A stretch of 64,000 nt of DNA. Source: an uncultured Granulosicoccus sp. (lineage in GTDB: Bacteria; Pseudomonadota; Gammaproteobacteria; Granulosicoccales; Granulosicoccaceae). The stretch covers positions 124,001 through 188,000 of the forward strand of contig CANLNQ010000012.1 of assembly GCA_947492525.1 (NCBI GenBank), written 5' to 3'. Below the pieces are notes generated by a model. That model ran no database searches, had not been told where the DNA came from, and was given only the letters and a program-made list of their open reading frames with translations. Below are positions 50,349 to 60,247 of the stretch, one piece after another (within the stretch, counting starts at the first letter, position 1; every line of letters starts with the position of its first letter). A program made the translations under genes and the position numbers.

Positions 50349-50728
50349 AGATCGGTAAAGGTCGGCTTGCCGTCCACGCATTGATCCGGATCCAGCGGCA
50401 CGACCACAACCACCAGCGATTTCGACAGCATGGCCGACAGGGCCAGGGTTTCGATTTCTTCCTGGCGCGCCGCACCGGCCTGACTGCTGGTGTCCATGCG
50501 CAGGATGTTGCTACGGCAGCTGGCAGGCCCGACTTCGTGCCCGCCGATGTGCAAGGTCAGATAGTCCCGGCCATCGAAGGTGCCTCGCTGGACTTCCAGA
50601 AGCTGGGTGGTGATGGACACCTGAGGCTGTGTCAGTGAGTCGGCCGATGCCGGTGACGCGAGCAGGAGTGGCAACAGGCAAGACGCTGCCTTCACCAGAG
50701 CGGTGGTCAATTGGCGCGTAGGTCTCAT
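50324..50728 (-). CDS. Small exported protein of unknown function
   Basis: A 134-residue protein with a clear Sec signal peptide (LVKAASCLLPLLLASPASADS, cleavage near ASA). The mature part of about 105 residues is beta-rich and has two cysteines (in GPASCRSNIL and DPDQCVDGK) that could form a disulfide in the periplasm. I do not recognise a family. The last 25 bases overlap the aldolase gene on the other strand. Confidence 0.72.
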   Translation of the reverse strand: MRPTRQLTTALVKAASCLLPLLLASPASADSLTQPQVSITTQLLEVQRGTFDGRDYLTLHIGGHEVGPASCRSNILRMDTSSQAGAARQEEIETLALSAMLSKSLVVVVVPLDPDQCVDGKPTFTDLYPLPDNP

Positions 50729-51128
50729 GGCATCCCGGATATCTGTCTGCAGTGCGGTTCGTTCATTGTCGACGAGCTAAGAGCATTGTCGCAGTGTAAC
50801 GTTCCTGATCGGGCCGTCCAGCGGGAAAATTGCCTGAACCGGACACCATCGAACATGGGGAGGATTGCGCTCTGTACTGTTCCTGGAGAGTCTGAACCAC
50901 GACACATTTGTGAAGTAGAGGAACACAACACTCGTCATCTAGGTAGACGGCAGTTTGTCTATTGGGCTACATTACACGCCGCTGACCGGAGAGTAATTGT
51001 TGTGCCGGACGAGACAAAATGGTGATGAGGCGTATCGATAGCCGCAGACATCATGGAAACAACCTGAATTTTATTGCCGCTTACCCTTTATCGACTTTGT
51101 CGACCACTCTTAAGAAGAGAATAGCAAT
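50729..51128. other. 400-base gap before the TRAP transporter operon
   Basis: No gene is supported; a short plus-strand frame here has no ribosome site or recognisable product. Next to the dctP start lie the palindromes TCGACTTTGTCGA (51091-51103) and CTCTTAAGAAGAG (51107-51119), which could be regulator sites or leader hairpins. The TRAP promoter is presumably in this gap, but no clear hexamer pair was found. Confidence 0.5.
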
Positions 51129-52226
<1,098 letters not shown>

Positions 52227-52281
52227 TTACTGCCCTGAATCGTCGATATCGGCGATAATGGCGGTAACGGCTGTAGTACCG

Positions 52282-52313
52282 GGTAACGGGGCGTAATAAC
52301 ACGCCCCGTTACC
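52282..52313. repeat. Strong intercistronic hairpin between dctP and dctQ
   Basis: GGTAACGGGGCGT and ACGCCCCGTTACC form a perfect 13-base stem with a 6-base loop, 56 bases after the dctP stop. No T run follows. Such hairpins between a binding-protein gene and its permease genes typically protect the upstream mRNA or reduce read-through, giving more binding protein than permease. Confidence 0.7.
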
Positions 52314-52382
52314 ACGTCCTGAATTCCGGGGTATGGCGCTGCAGCTTTCCGTTTTTCTCGAAGCGTTTTTTCGGAGGCTCGC

Positions 52383-53513
52383 TTGGCGGCACTCTTATCG
52401 ATTCTGGCTGGCCTGGGACAAGGTTTCATCGATCTGGTGATGCTGCCCTGGACCGTATGGCAGTGGTTTCACATGGAGGTGCTCAAGGAGCGCATGGTTG
52501 CCATGACACTGGCAGGCAAGTCTCCTGAATTTCTCTACATGGTGCTCAGTGCCGTGCTGCTGTTGCTGCTGCTCAGCCTGTTCAGCCGCCGGTTTCTGAA
52601 GGCAACGGTTCTGTCTCTGGAATCGTTCAACCGTCGTACCGGGCAGCTTGCCTCATGGTTCGTGCTGCTGCTGATGATGCAGCAGGTCATGATCATCATC
52701 ATGGGGCAGGTATTCCGTGGCAATGAACTGTTGTTCTCGCCCTTCGGCATGCAGTTGTCGAACGCCGAACTGCAGTGGATGTCCGGACAACTCAAACTCT
52801 ACAACGCGCTGCTGATTGCACTGGCATCGGCCTATACCTTCATTGAAGGAGGTCACGTCAGGGTTGATCTGGTGTACGGCAACCTGGGCTATCGTGCCCG
52901 ACGCGTCATCGATTTTCTCGGCTCCATCATCTTCATGATGCCGTCCGCCATACTCATGTGGTGGTTTGCCTGGCCACTGGCGATGAATTCGATCTTCGCC
53001 CAGCGCCCGATGAACATCTTTTCCGACAAGGCCAGTTGGCGTGGCGTACGTCTGGAGACCTCGGGTACGGCAGAATTTACCTGGGTATGGACCTTCAAGG
53101 TATTGATTCTGGTGTTTGCCGCGCTGCTGTTCCTGCAGGCGATTGCCTTCATGTTGCGCAATCTGTGGGCACTGCTGGAGCGTGATCAGGAGATCGAATC
53201 ACACCCGACCGATCCTGCCGACAGACAGCAGGCAGAGCCTGACATCAATCTGGGCAGCCCGTCTCCGGATCCATCGATGCCGGCAGATACCCGACCACTA
53301 TCGGACATGCACGATGCGACCGTGCCCGTCCAGCACTCTGCGGCAGAGGTCTCGACCGATGCCAATGCCCAACTGGAACGACTGCGAGAGACCGAACATC
53401 AACGTCGCCGAATCCGAACCAACAGCAGACAAAGCGTGAACCTGAACGACAACATTGCCCCACCGTCCCTGGCGCCCGCTGGCGGACCAGGCAAGCCAAA
53501 CGGAGGCCAATGA
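52383..53513 (+). CDS. TRAP transporter small permease subunit (DctQ)
   Basis: A 376-residue membrane protein, longer than the usual 160-230. Helices lie at about 49-68, 87-115, 138-155, 178-200 and 232-258. The central part with SAYTFIEGGHVRVDLVYGNLGYRARRVIDFLGSIIFMMPSA is the DctQ signature. The last 100 or so residues are a polar, Pro/Asp/Gln-rich cytoplasmic tail. The start is TTG at 52383 with GGAGG five bases ahead. It is followed by dctM after one base. Confidence 0.87.
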   Translation: MAALLSILAGLGQGFIDLVMLPWTVWQWFHMEVLKERMVAMTLAGKSPEFLYMVLSAVLLLLLLSLFSRRFLKATVLSLESFNRRTGQLASWFVLLLMMQQVMIIIMGQVFRGNELLFSPFGMQLSNAELQWMSGQLKLYNALLIALASAYTFIEGGHVRVDLVYGNLGYRARRVIDFLGSIIFMMPSAILMWWFAWPLAMNSIFAQRPMNIFSDKASWRGVRLETSGTAEFTWVWTFKVLILVFAALLFLQAIAFMLRNLWALLERDQEIESHPTDPADRQQAEPDINLGSPSPDPSMPADTRPLSDMHDATVPVQHSAAEVSTDANAQLERLRETEHQRRRIRTNSRQSVNLNDNIAPPSLAPAGGPGKPNGGQ

Positions 53514-53514
53514 C

Positions 53515-55617
53515 ATGTTATTCGGTCTCAACGGCATTGAAATATCGCTGATCATCACCTTCGCCTGCCTGTTCATCGGCATTCTCTCCGGCTTCCCGGT
53601 GGCCTTTGCCATTGCCGGATCGGCCATTGTCAGTTTCGGCATCATCGCCGTGATGAGCCACGCCGGGCTGCTCTACACCCTGGCGGAGGGCAATGCCGGT
53701 ACCGAAATCATTCCGGTGCTGCCGCAAGGCTGGGACGGGGCCTTCCTGTCCATTCTCTCCACCTGGTCCGGCGGTATCTTCTCGCGCGCCTTCGGTGGCA
53801 ATGTGGAGACACTGCTGGCGGTGCCGCTGTTCGTACTCATGGGTATCGCCCTGGAGCGCTCACGCATTGCAGAAGACCTGCTGACCACCATGGCCCGTAC
53901 CTTCGGTACGCTGCCCGGTGGCCTGGCAATCGCCGTGGTGCTGGTGGGTACGCTGCTGGCGGCGAGTACCGGCGTGGTTGGTGCCACGGTTGTCACGATG
54001 GGTCTGATCGCACTGCCTACCATGTTGCGTGCGGGTTATTCAAAGTCCCTGTCCACCGGGGTCATCGCTACCTCGGGCACGCTCGGGCAGATCATTCCGC
54101 CCTCGATCGTGATCGTGTTGCTCGGCTCCATCGTCGGCGACATGTATTCCATCGGACAGGAGAATCGCGCCAAGGAAATGGGCCAGACGGTCATGGAAAT
54201 GCTGGGTGAACCGGCAGTTCTGTCCACCGGTACCCTGTTCAAGGCAGCCTTCATACCGGGTGTGGTTCTGGCGCTGATGTACGCCTTGTATGCGCTGGGC
54301 TATGCCCTGCTCAAGCCCGCCTCGGCACCGCCCATCAAGCTGGAAGCGGCGGAAGACGGCAAATTCGATGTGGCGGCGCACTACGGTCACCGCACCGGGC
54401 TCATGATCCTGCTGACGCTGGGGCCGGTGGTCGTGCTGGTAGCCCTGTGGATGGCCCTGACCAACATGGGATTCATCAGCTCCCAGGCATTTGCCGGCGA
54501 TACGGGTGTGATCTCGCACGGTACCGCACTGGTGACGCTGGCCAGTCTGACCATTCTGCTGCTGGCCATGGTACTGCAACCCCAGTACCGCGCCCTGCCA
54601 CTGCTGATCGGGATCGTGGGTGTGGTTGCCTATGTGCTGGTGGACATCTATGTGCTGAGCCCGGAGAACACACCGGGTGAGCGTTTTCTCAACTATGCCG
54701 TACCCGTGCTGTTGATCCTGTTCGGCATCAAGGCGGCCATGGCCAGACTCAGCAATATCGATGTACTGCGCGTGGTTTCACCGCCGGTGATTCTGATCGT
54801 GTCGGTACTGGGTTCCATTCTGGGCGGAGTCACCAGCCCGACGCCTGCCGCTGCTCTGGGGGCCGCCGGTGCGATCATGCTGGCCGCAGCTCGCATGTCA
54901 GAGGACAGTCGCAGTTCCGTGCGCATCATTCTGTGGGCCGCCTTTGCGATCGTCATCATGTTGCTGATGCGCGGCAACTTCGACTTGCGCATGTCACTGG
55001 ATGGCATCAGCCTGGAGAACCAGATTGCGGTCTGGGTGACCATCGTGGCCTATCACGTGGCCGTATTCGGCCTGCTGTTCTCCTGTTTCGTGCTGATCAG
55101 CAAGAAGGTGATGACCTCGGTTGTGCGCGAGACCACCAAGGTGACCAGCATGGTGTTCATGATTCTGGTGGCCTCTCTGTTCCTGAGCCTGTCGATCCGC
55201 GCCTACGGTGGTGAGCACTACATCCAGGAAGTGCTGCGCAGCATTGAAGACCCTCGCACCTTGCTGCTGGCGGTCATGGGTGTGCTGTTCCTGCTGGGCT
55301 TCGTGCTCGATTTCATCGAGATCATCTTCATCGTGATACCCATCGTGGGTCCGGTGATCTACGCTGCCGATCCGGCATTGATGCCGCCGGAATGGATCAC
55401 CATCCTGATCGCGGTGAATCTGCAGACATCGTTCATCACGCCGCCGTTCGGTTTCGCGTTGTTCTATCTGCGCGGGGTCGCGCCGCCGTCGGTGACCACG
55501 GGTGATATCTATCGCGGTATCTGGCCCTTCGTTCTGATCCAGATTGCCGGTCTGGTCCTGCTCTGGAACTTTCCGCAGATCACGACCTTCCTGCCGGATC
55601 TGCTGCCCGCCAATTAG
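53515..55617 (+). CDS. TRAP transporter large permease subunit (DctM)
   Basis: A 700-residue polytopic protein, much larger than the usual 430 residues. The N-terminal part (IEISLIITFACLFIGILSGFPVAFAIAGSAIVSFG, and PLFVLMGIALERSRIAEDLL) and the C-terminal part (FVLDFIEIIFIVIPIVGPVIYA, NLQTSFITPPFGFALFYLRGVAP) are typical DctM. A middle segment of several extra helices (about 270-500) is inserted. Such long DctM proteins occur with TakP-type systems. It starts one base after the dctQ stop, with GGAGG ahead of the ATG. Confidence 0.9.
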   Translation: MLFGLNGIEISLIITFACLFIGILSGFPVAFAIAGSAIVSFGIIAVMSHAGLLYTLAEGNAGTEIIPVLPQGWDGAFLSILSTWSGGIFSRAFGGNVETLLAVPLFVLMGIALERSRIAEDLLTTMARTFGTLPGGLAIAVVLVGTLLAASTGVVGATVVTMGLIALPTMLRAGYSKSLSTGVIATSGTLGQIIPPSIVIVLLGSIVGDMYSIGQENRAKEMGQTVMEMLGEPAVLSTGTLFKAAFIPGVVLALMYALYALGYALLKPASAPPIKLEAAEDGKFDVAAHYGHRTGLMILLTLGPVVVLVALWMALTNMGFISSQAFAGDTGVISHGTALVTLASLTILLLAMVLQPQYRALPLLIGIVGVVAYVLVDIYVLSPENTPGERFLNYAVPVLLILFGIKAAMARLSNIDVLRVVSPPVILIVSVLGSILGGVTSPTPAAALGAAGAIMLAAARMSEDSRSSVRIILWAAFAIVIMLLMRGNFDLRMSLDGISLENQIAVWVTIVAYHVAVFGLLFSCFVLISKKVMTSVVRETTKVTSMVFMILVASLFLSLSIRAYGGEHYIQEVLRSIEDPRTLLLAVMGVLFLLGFVLDFIEIIFIVIPIVGPVIYAADPALMPPEWITILIAVNLQTSFITPPFGFALFYLRGVAPPSVTTGDIYRGIWPFVLIQIAGLVLLWNFPQITTFLPDLLPAN

Positions 55618-55665
55618 CCTGCCGTCGGCTGATAGTGTCTCGTCAGGTCGTGGGTAGGTAAAGTT

Positions 55666-55721
55666 CGGTAACGCGGTAACGCGGTAGTCCGGTAGTCCGG
55701 TAGTCCGGTAGTCCGGTAGTC
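55666..55721. repeat. Tandem octamer repeat, CGGTAACG/CGGTAGTC
   Basis: Seven tandem 8-base units: two of CGGTAACG followed by five of CGGTAGTC. The array sits in the 168-base gap between the convergent dctM and fusion genes. It is followed by a GC-rich stretch, CCGGACCGCCGGGCTCCG, that can fold back, so the region may help to end both transcripts. Confidence 0.88.
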
Positions 55722-55785
55722 CGGACCGCCGGGCTCCGCTCTGCCGTTGTGGCAGAGCGGGCCTGTTCGAATCGAATCCGCGAGG

Positions 55786-58700
55786 TCAGCTGGCCTTTTT
55801 CATCATCTCGATGTTGGCGGCCCGGTTGGCGGCCCGGCGATCACGCTCGATCTCACCCGTTGCGGTGAAACGTGGGCTGGCGCGGCGATCACCCAGGCTG
55901 TTCTTCAGAGCACGGCGTTCAATGCCCTGCTGATAGCGATGCAGCTTGCTTGAGGTCAGCTGATACACCTTGACCAGTTTGTCTGCCTCATCAGCAGTGG
56001 CTGCCGCGACGCTATCAGCCGCCGTGGCATCGAGCAGATCGTCGACTGACCCGGATTGTTCACGACCGTGCTCAAGGACCTGCTCATTCGCGGTGTCGGT
56101 GCCACTCTTGTCATTCATGACTTCGACCGAGCCGGACAGACTCATGCGAACGATGTCTCCGGTATCGAGTCGCTGACAGACGCGAGGTACGCCAACGATG
56201 GCGGGCAGGTCGTATTCACGGGCCACGATGGCGGCGTGACTGAGCCAGCCACCGACCTCGGTGATGATGCCTCTGGCCTGCGCAAACAGGGGGTACCAGG
56301 TAGGGTCGGTCATCCGCGCAACCAGAATCTCGCCTTCCTTGAAGGTATGAATCTGATCGATGTCGGTAATGACACGAACCGTGCCGATCACTTCCTGTTC
56401 ACCGGCAACACGCTTGCCTGCCAGATCGTTCTGCTCGACCACATCCGGTCGCGTACCGGTCAGCATGTCGATGCGTTCCAGATCGCTGACTGACAGCGAG
56501 GCCGGCAGTTGCAGATCCTTCCAGGCCTGGGCCTCGGCCGCACGCTGACTGGCAACCGCTGCAAGCCTTGCACGTTCCTTGGCATCGGTCAGTTGCGTCA
56601 CCTCATCGATATGCAACTGGAAGATCTGTCCGCCCAGTTGGCATTTGGCATCGATGGCCAGCAGTAGACGACGAATCTGCGCCAGTTCGAGCAGGCAATA
56701 GTGTTTCGCCTCTTCCTTCAGACGCATGAAGTTACGGGCCCGTTGCACGGCAATGGTCAGTACCTTGTTGTCGGGCAGTGATGGCAGGACTTCATCCTGC
56801 TGGGTATGGGCCGCCTGGGTGGAGCGCTCGATGTACTGACGCACCAGTTCCATGTCTTCGTTGAACCGGGGTTCCGAGAACTCGTAATCCAGCGGTGCAC
56901 GGTGACCGAAGATCAGCAGGAACTCCTCGATGTTCTCGGCCGAGACATTGTCGCCACTGAGCAGCGACATGGCATGGCTGACCACGGTTTCCTCGTTGTC
57001 GTTCAGATAGCGAGTCGGTTCCAGATTGGCGGCGCTGAGCTTGTCCAGCGCGGTCTTCATGTGGAAGTCGGCGCTGATGTTGATCCGCTCTGCGGCGCAG
57101 TAGGTGTCTTCGATGAATCGTCTGACCCAGTTGGCGAGCAGTTTGGTAGCTGCCTCCAGACTCAGGCGATCCATGGCCACGGCATTGCGCTCGACCATTT
57201 CATCCTGGAATTCGGGCAGGAACTCGTCGCGGAACTCCGCCTCGGTCTTCTCCGCATCGCGGGCCAGTCGGAACGAGGACAGTGCCCCGGGGCCCTTGCC
57301 CAGGCGACGACGCTCCTCGAGCTTGTTGACATAGGTCCAGCCGAACACGGTGTTCAGATAGGGGGCAGAGCGATAGTGGACATTGTAGGGAATGCCCAGC
57401 TCCTGACAGGCCAGATCGGTACTGCCGCCCGCTGCCCAGAGCCGTTCCATGAAATCGGCACTGAAGGGCGTGGGTCGCGGCAGCAGTTCCGAGAGTTCGC
57501 TCTGCACGAAGACGGCTTCGTTCGGCTGCATCTTCTCGCTACGGCGCACACGTTTGCGCTCGCCCAGCAGGTTCTGCAGCAGCTTGCTTCTCTCGCGTTC
57601 GGCCAGGTTCTTCAGCGAACTGCCGTTGCTGACTGATCGAGTGATGTCACGTGCCTGAAGCAGATAGTACTTGCCCTTGGCATAGGCCCACTCGATATCC
57701 TGCGGGTGATCGAACATGGCTTCCAGTTCACGCCCGAGCGCCAGCAGCGGCGCAAGATCGATCGGAGGCAGCTCGGTGCTGCTGGATTCTTCCGCCAGCA
57801 GCTCACTGCTCAGCTTGCCGAAGGCGAAGGTGTCCGGCGTGACATTGCCACTGACCAGATCCTCACCCAGCCCCGTGACCATCTCGACCATCATGGCACC
57901 GGTGGTACCCGGGTGCTCGGTGAACATGACGCCGGCGTATTCGGCGGGCACCATCTTCTGTACCACGACGCCGCCCTGATCAAGAATGATCGGCATGCCA
58001 TCGTCCACTGTGTTCTGCGTGTACGCGGCGGAGCGCTCGGAGCACAGAGACTGATAGACCTCTCTGACCGCATCTTCCAGTTCGTCGCGAGTCACATTCA
58101 GAATGGACTCGTACACACCGGCGAAGCTGCTGTCGGCACCGTCTTCATTGGCGCCCGAACTGCGCACCGCTACCTTGCTGGTCGACAGGTTCTTCCACAA
58201 CTTGCCCAGCTTCTTGCCCTGGGAGCGTGAGAGCATGGGTTTGTCGGGCGTACGGCGAGTCTTGTTGGTGATCTCGCTGGTGAACACGAAGCCATCCGGT
58301 ACGTTGTACCCTGCTTCGATCAGCTGGCCCAGTCGAGCCGCCTTCTTGCCGGTGGACTCGGGCAGGTAGTGGGCATTGGCCAATGGCACCAGGCCGGTGT
58401 CCTTGATCGAGCCGGTCTTGTCGGCGCCGGCAGTATCCCAATCCAGCGCATTGCCGATTGCACGAAACAGCGCGCCCTGCATGATCAGAAAGGCCATGCT
58501 GATTGCCAGATAGAGATTCACGGCAGCACCCAGAGCCTGCAGCAGCCAGAACAGACCAGCGCCTGCCAGGGCATACAACAGGCCCTTGCGCAGTGTTCTG
58601 GCCGGGCTCTGCGAGGCCAGCACACCGACAAACAGGGCTGCTGCGAGCGCTGGCAGGATCAGTAGGGGATCCGTGTCAGAGGCCGAGTCGAACCACAGAA

Positions 58701-60234
58701 AGCTGTGTTCCCAGTTCAGGCTGCTCTGGCTGACCGCCGAGTAGAACAGCAGCATCAGCGACAGCTGGAACAGGCTGGCGAGCATGTTGATCACCGGGCG
58801 AATATTGAAGCGCTTGTAGAGCTGCAGGGTGGCATCGGACAGAGCCCGCGGGTGTTCGGACAGTTCATCCTTCAGGTCGGCAATACGACCGGCCAGCGAC
58901 TTCTGTACCCGGGTGTCGCGATCGGCCTTCAAGGCCAGTGGCAGCAACAGCAGGCGAATCATCAGCACGACACCGAGCAACCCCAGTGCATAGTGCCCAC
59001 TGACATCGACCATGTAATCGAGTATGGCCCGTAACGGCGTGACCACATAGCTGGCCAGCGTCAGCTGTTCCTTGTTCTGCTTCCAGTTCGCGACGTGTTC
59101 GCGCTCCGACTTCTTCTCGATGTAATACTCGTGTGGTACCGTGTAGCGACCCCGAAAATCAAGCCCGGCACGCTCCAGGCGCAGCCCGATGAGCTGCGAA
59201 TAGAAGCAGCTGCGCTTGTCATAGCAGGCCGCAATATACGGAACATCATCCAGTGCGGAAATTCGTTCGGCCAGCGCAGGGCTGCTCAGGGCGCGCATGG
59301 TGATGTTGGTGGCGTCCGGCAGATGTCCCTTGACGAAATCATTGGGGTAGCGCACGTCGATGAACTGTGCCCCTTCCTCGGCAACCAGTTGATGCACATC
59401 CGGTGTATCCAGCAGCACATCCTTGTTCTTGAAGTCCGGCAGCTGGCGCAGGTCTTCCTTTGAGATATCGATGTCGGATGACAGGGGACGGGACTCGGTC
59501 AGCCATTTCTCGTAGCCACCCATCATGAAGTTGCATTCCTTGCCCTGCTTGGTGAGCTCGCCACACAGCTCGGAGCTGCGGTTGCCCGAGTAGCACAGCA
59601 GCAGGGTACGGCCGGTATCCGGCAGCAGCGATGAGCGCGCCAGGACATCCGGGTAGCGAAGATGCGCCGCACCTTCGATAGACCCCGTTTCGAACTCCTC
59701 GTTCTCCCGCACATCGATGATGTTCAGGGGGACGTCGTCTTCCAACCATTCGGCCAGTGTCTCGGTGGAGATGCCCTGAGGGTGGTCCAGCTGTTCACTG
59801 AAGGACAATGTCTTCAGGCTGGTATCGCCCACGGCTTCACCGTTCTCGATGGATTTACGCACCAGATTGGTGTGCAATCGCTGGTTCTTGGCATCGATGG
59901 AGCTGGTGTACTGCAGTACATTGGCCGCCAGGGAGCCCATCAGCATCAGGCCTGCCACGCCCAGCAGGAGCTTGCCGCCAAAGGTGCTGCCCTTGTTCTT
60001 CTTGCTCGCCTTCTTCTTGGCGGACATGGCAAAGCCACCGAAGACCACGCTGAGCAGCCCCAGTAGCTGGGCAACACTGGCGGACAGGTTGATGACAAGA
60101 TCCGGTGAGGGGATGGCCAGTGCCTGAGAGCTGCCGAGCAACAACAGCAGCAACGTGAGCACTTGCGCGGGTCTGCAACAGGTCCGGAATATCCTGTATG
60201 GCATCGGTCCCTGATTTTCTGATGGTTTATTCAT
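55786..60234 (-). CDS. Rhodanese-rhodanese-YidC-like-PEP synthase-like fusion protein (1482 residues)
   Basis: A multidomain membrane protein, with domains in this order. Signal or first helix (about 23-40), second helix (47-69), basic KKKASKKNKG, third helix (87-107). Rhodanese 1 (about 155-250) has active loop CYSGNRS (Cys214). Rhodanese 2 (about 273-375) has CYDKRSC (Cys337). A YidC/Oxa1-like core (about 395-595) includes groove Arg427 in VLMIRLLLLP and a cytosolic hairpin. An ATP-grasp PPDK/PEP-synthase domain (about 613-865) shows VAVRSSGANEDGADSSFAG and DIEWAYAKGKYYLLQARD. A helical middle follows, then the swivelling phospho-histidine domain (about 1295-1375) with GGWLSHAAIVAREYDLPAIVG, His1333. 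No PEP-binding TIM barrel is present, as in rifampicin phosphotransferase. Positive-inside reasoning puts the rhodaneses outside and the kinase inside. It is the last gene of a three-gene unit, 13 bases after the kinase gene. Confidence 0.85.
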   Translation of the reverse strand: MNKPSENQGPMPYRIFRTCCRPAQVLTLLLLLLGSSQALAIPSPDLVINLSASVAQLLGLLSVVFGGFAMSAKKKASKKNKGSTFGGKLLLGVAGLMLMGSLAANVLQYTSSIDAKNQRLHTNLVRKSIENGEAVGDTSLKTLSFSEQLDHPQGISTETLAEWLEDDVPLNIIDVRENEEFETGSIEGAAHLRYPDVLARSSLLPDTGRTLLLCYSGNRSSELCGELTKQGKECNFMMGGYEKWLTESRPLSSDIDISKEDLRQLPDFKNKDVLLDTPDVHQLVAEEGAQFIDVRYPNDFVKGHLPDATNITMRALSSPALAERISALDDVPYIAACYDKRSCFYSQLIGLRLERAGLDFRGRYTVPHEYYIEKKSEREHVANWKQNKEQLTLASYVVTPLRAILDYMVDVSGHYALGLLGVVLMIRLLLLPLALKADRDTRVQKSLAGRIADLKDELSEHPRALSDATLQLYKRFNIRPVINMLASLFQLSLMLLFYSAVSQSSLNWEHSFLWFDSASDTDPLLILPALAAALFVGVLASQSPARTLRKGLLYALAGAGLFWLLQALGAAVNLYLAISMAFLIMQGALFRAIGNALDWDTAGADKTGSIKDTGLVPLANAHYLPESTGKKAARLGQLIEAGYNVPDGFVFTSEITNKTRRTPDKPMLSRSQGKKLGKLWKNLSTSKVAVRSSGANEDGADSSFAGVYESILNVTRDELEDAVREVYQSLCSERSAAYTQNTVDDGMPIILDQGGVVVQKMVPAEYAGVMFTEHPGTTGAMMVEMVTGLGEDLVSGNVTPDTFAFGKLSSELLAEESSSTELPPIDLAPLLALGRELEAMFDHPQDIEWAYAKGKYYLLQARDITRSVSNGSSLKNLAERERSKLLQNLLGERKRVRRSEKMQPNEAVFVQSELSELLPRPTPFSADFMERLWAAGGSTDLACQELGIPYNVHYRSAPYLNTVFGWTYVNKLEERRRLGKGPGALSSFRLARDAEKTEAEFRDEFLPEFQDEMVERNAVAMDRLSLEAATKLLANWVRRFIEDTYCAAERINISADFHMKTALDKLSAANLEPTRYLNDNEETVVSHAMSLLSGDNVSAENIEEFLLIFGHRAPLDYEFSEPRFNEDMELVRQYIERSTQAAHTQQDEVLPSLPDNKVLTIAVQRARNFMRLKEEAKHYCLLELAQIRRLLLAIDAKCQLGGQIFQLHIDEVTQLTDAKERARLAAVASQRAAEAQAWKDLQLPASLSVSDLERIDMLTGTRPDVVEQNDLAGKRVAGEQEVIGTVRVITDIDQIHTFKEGEILVARMTDPTWYPLFAQARGIITEVGGWLSHAAIVAREYDLPAIVGVPRVCQRLDTGDIVRMSLSGSVEVMNDKSGTDTANEQVLEHGREQSGSVDDLLDATAADSVAAATADEADKLVKVYQLTSSKLHRYQQGIERRALKNSLGDRRASPRFTATGEIERDRRAANRAANIEMMKKAS

Positions 60235-60247
60235 GATGGGTTCCGGA

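Noticed and set aside
50711..51025. 104-codon plus-strand frame before the TRAP genes
   Set aside because: No ribosome binding site and no protein-like features; it starts inside the exported-protein gene on the other strand.
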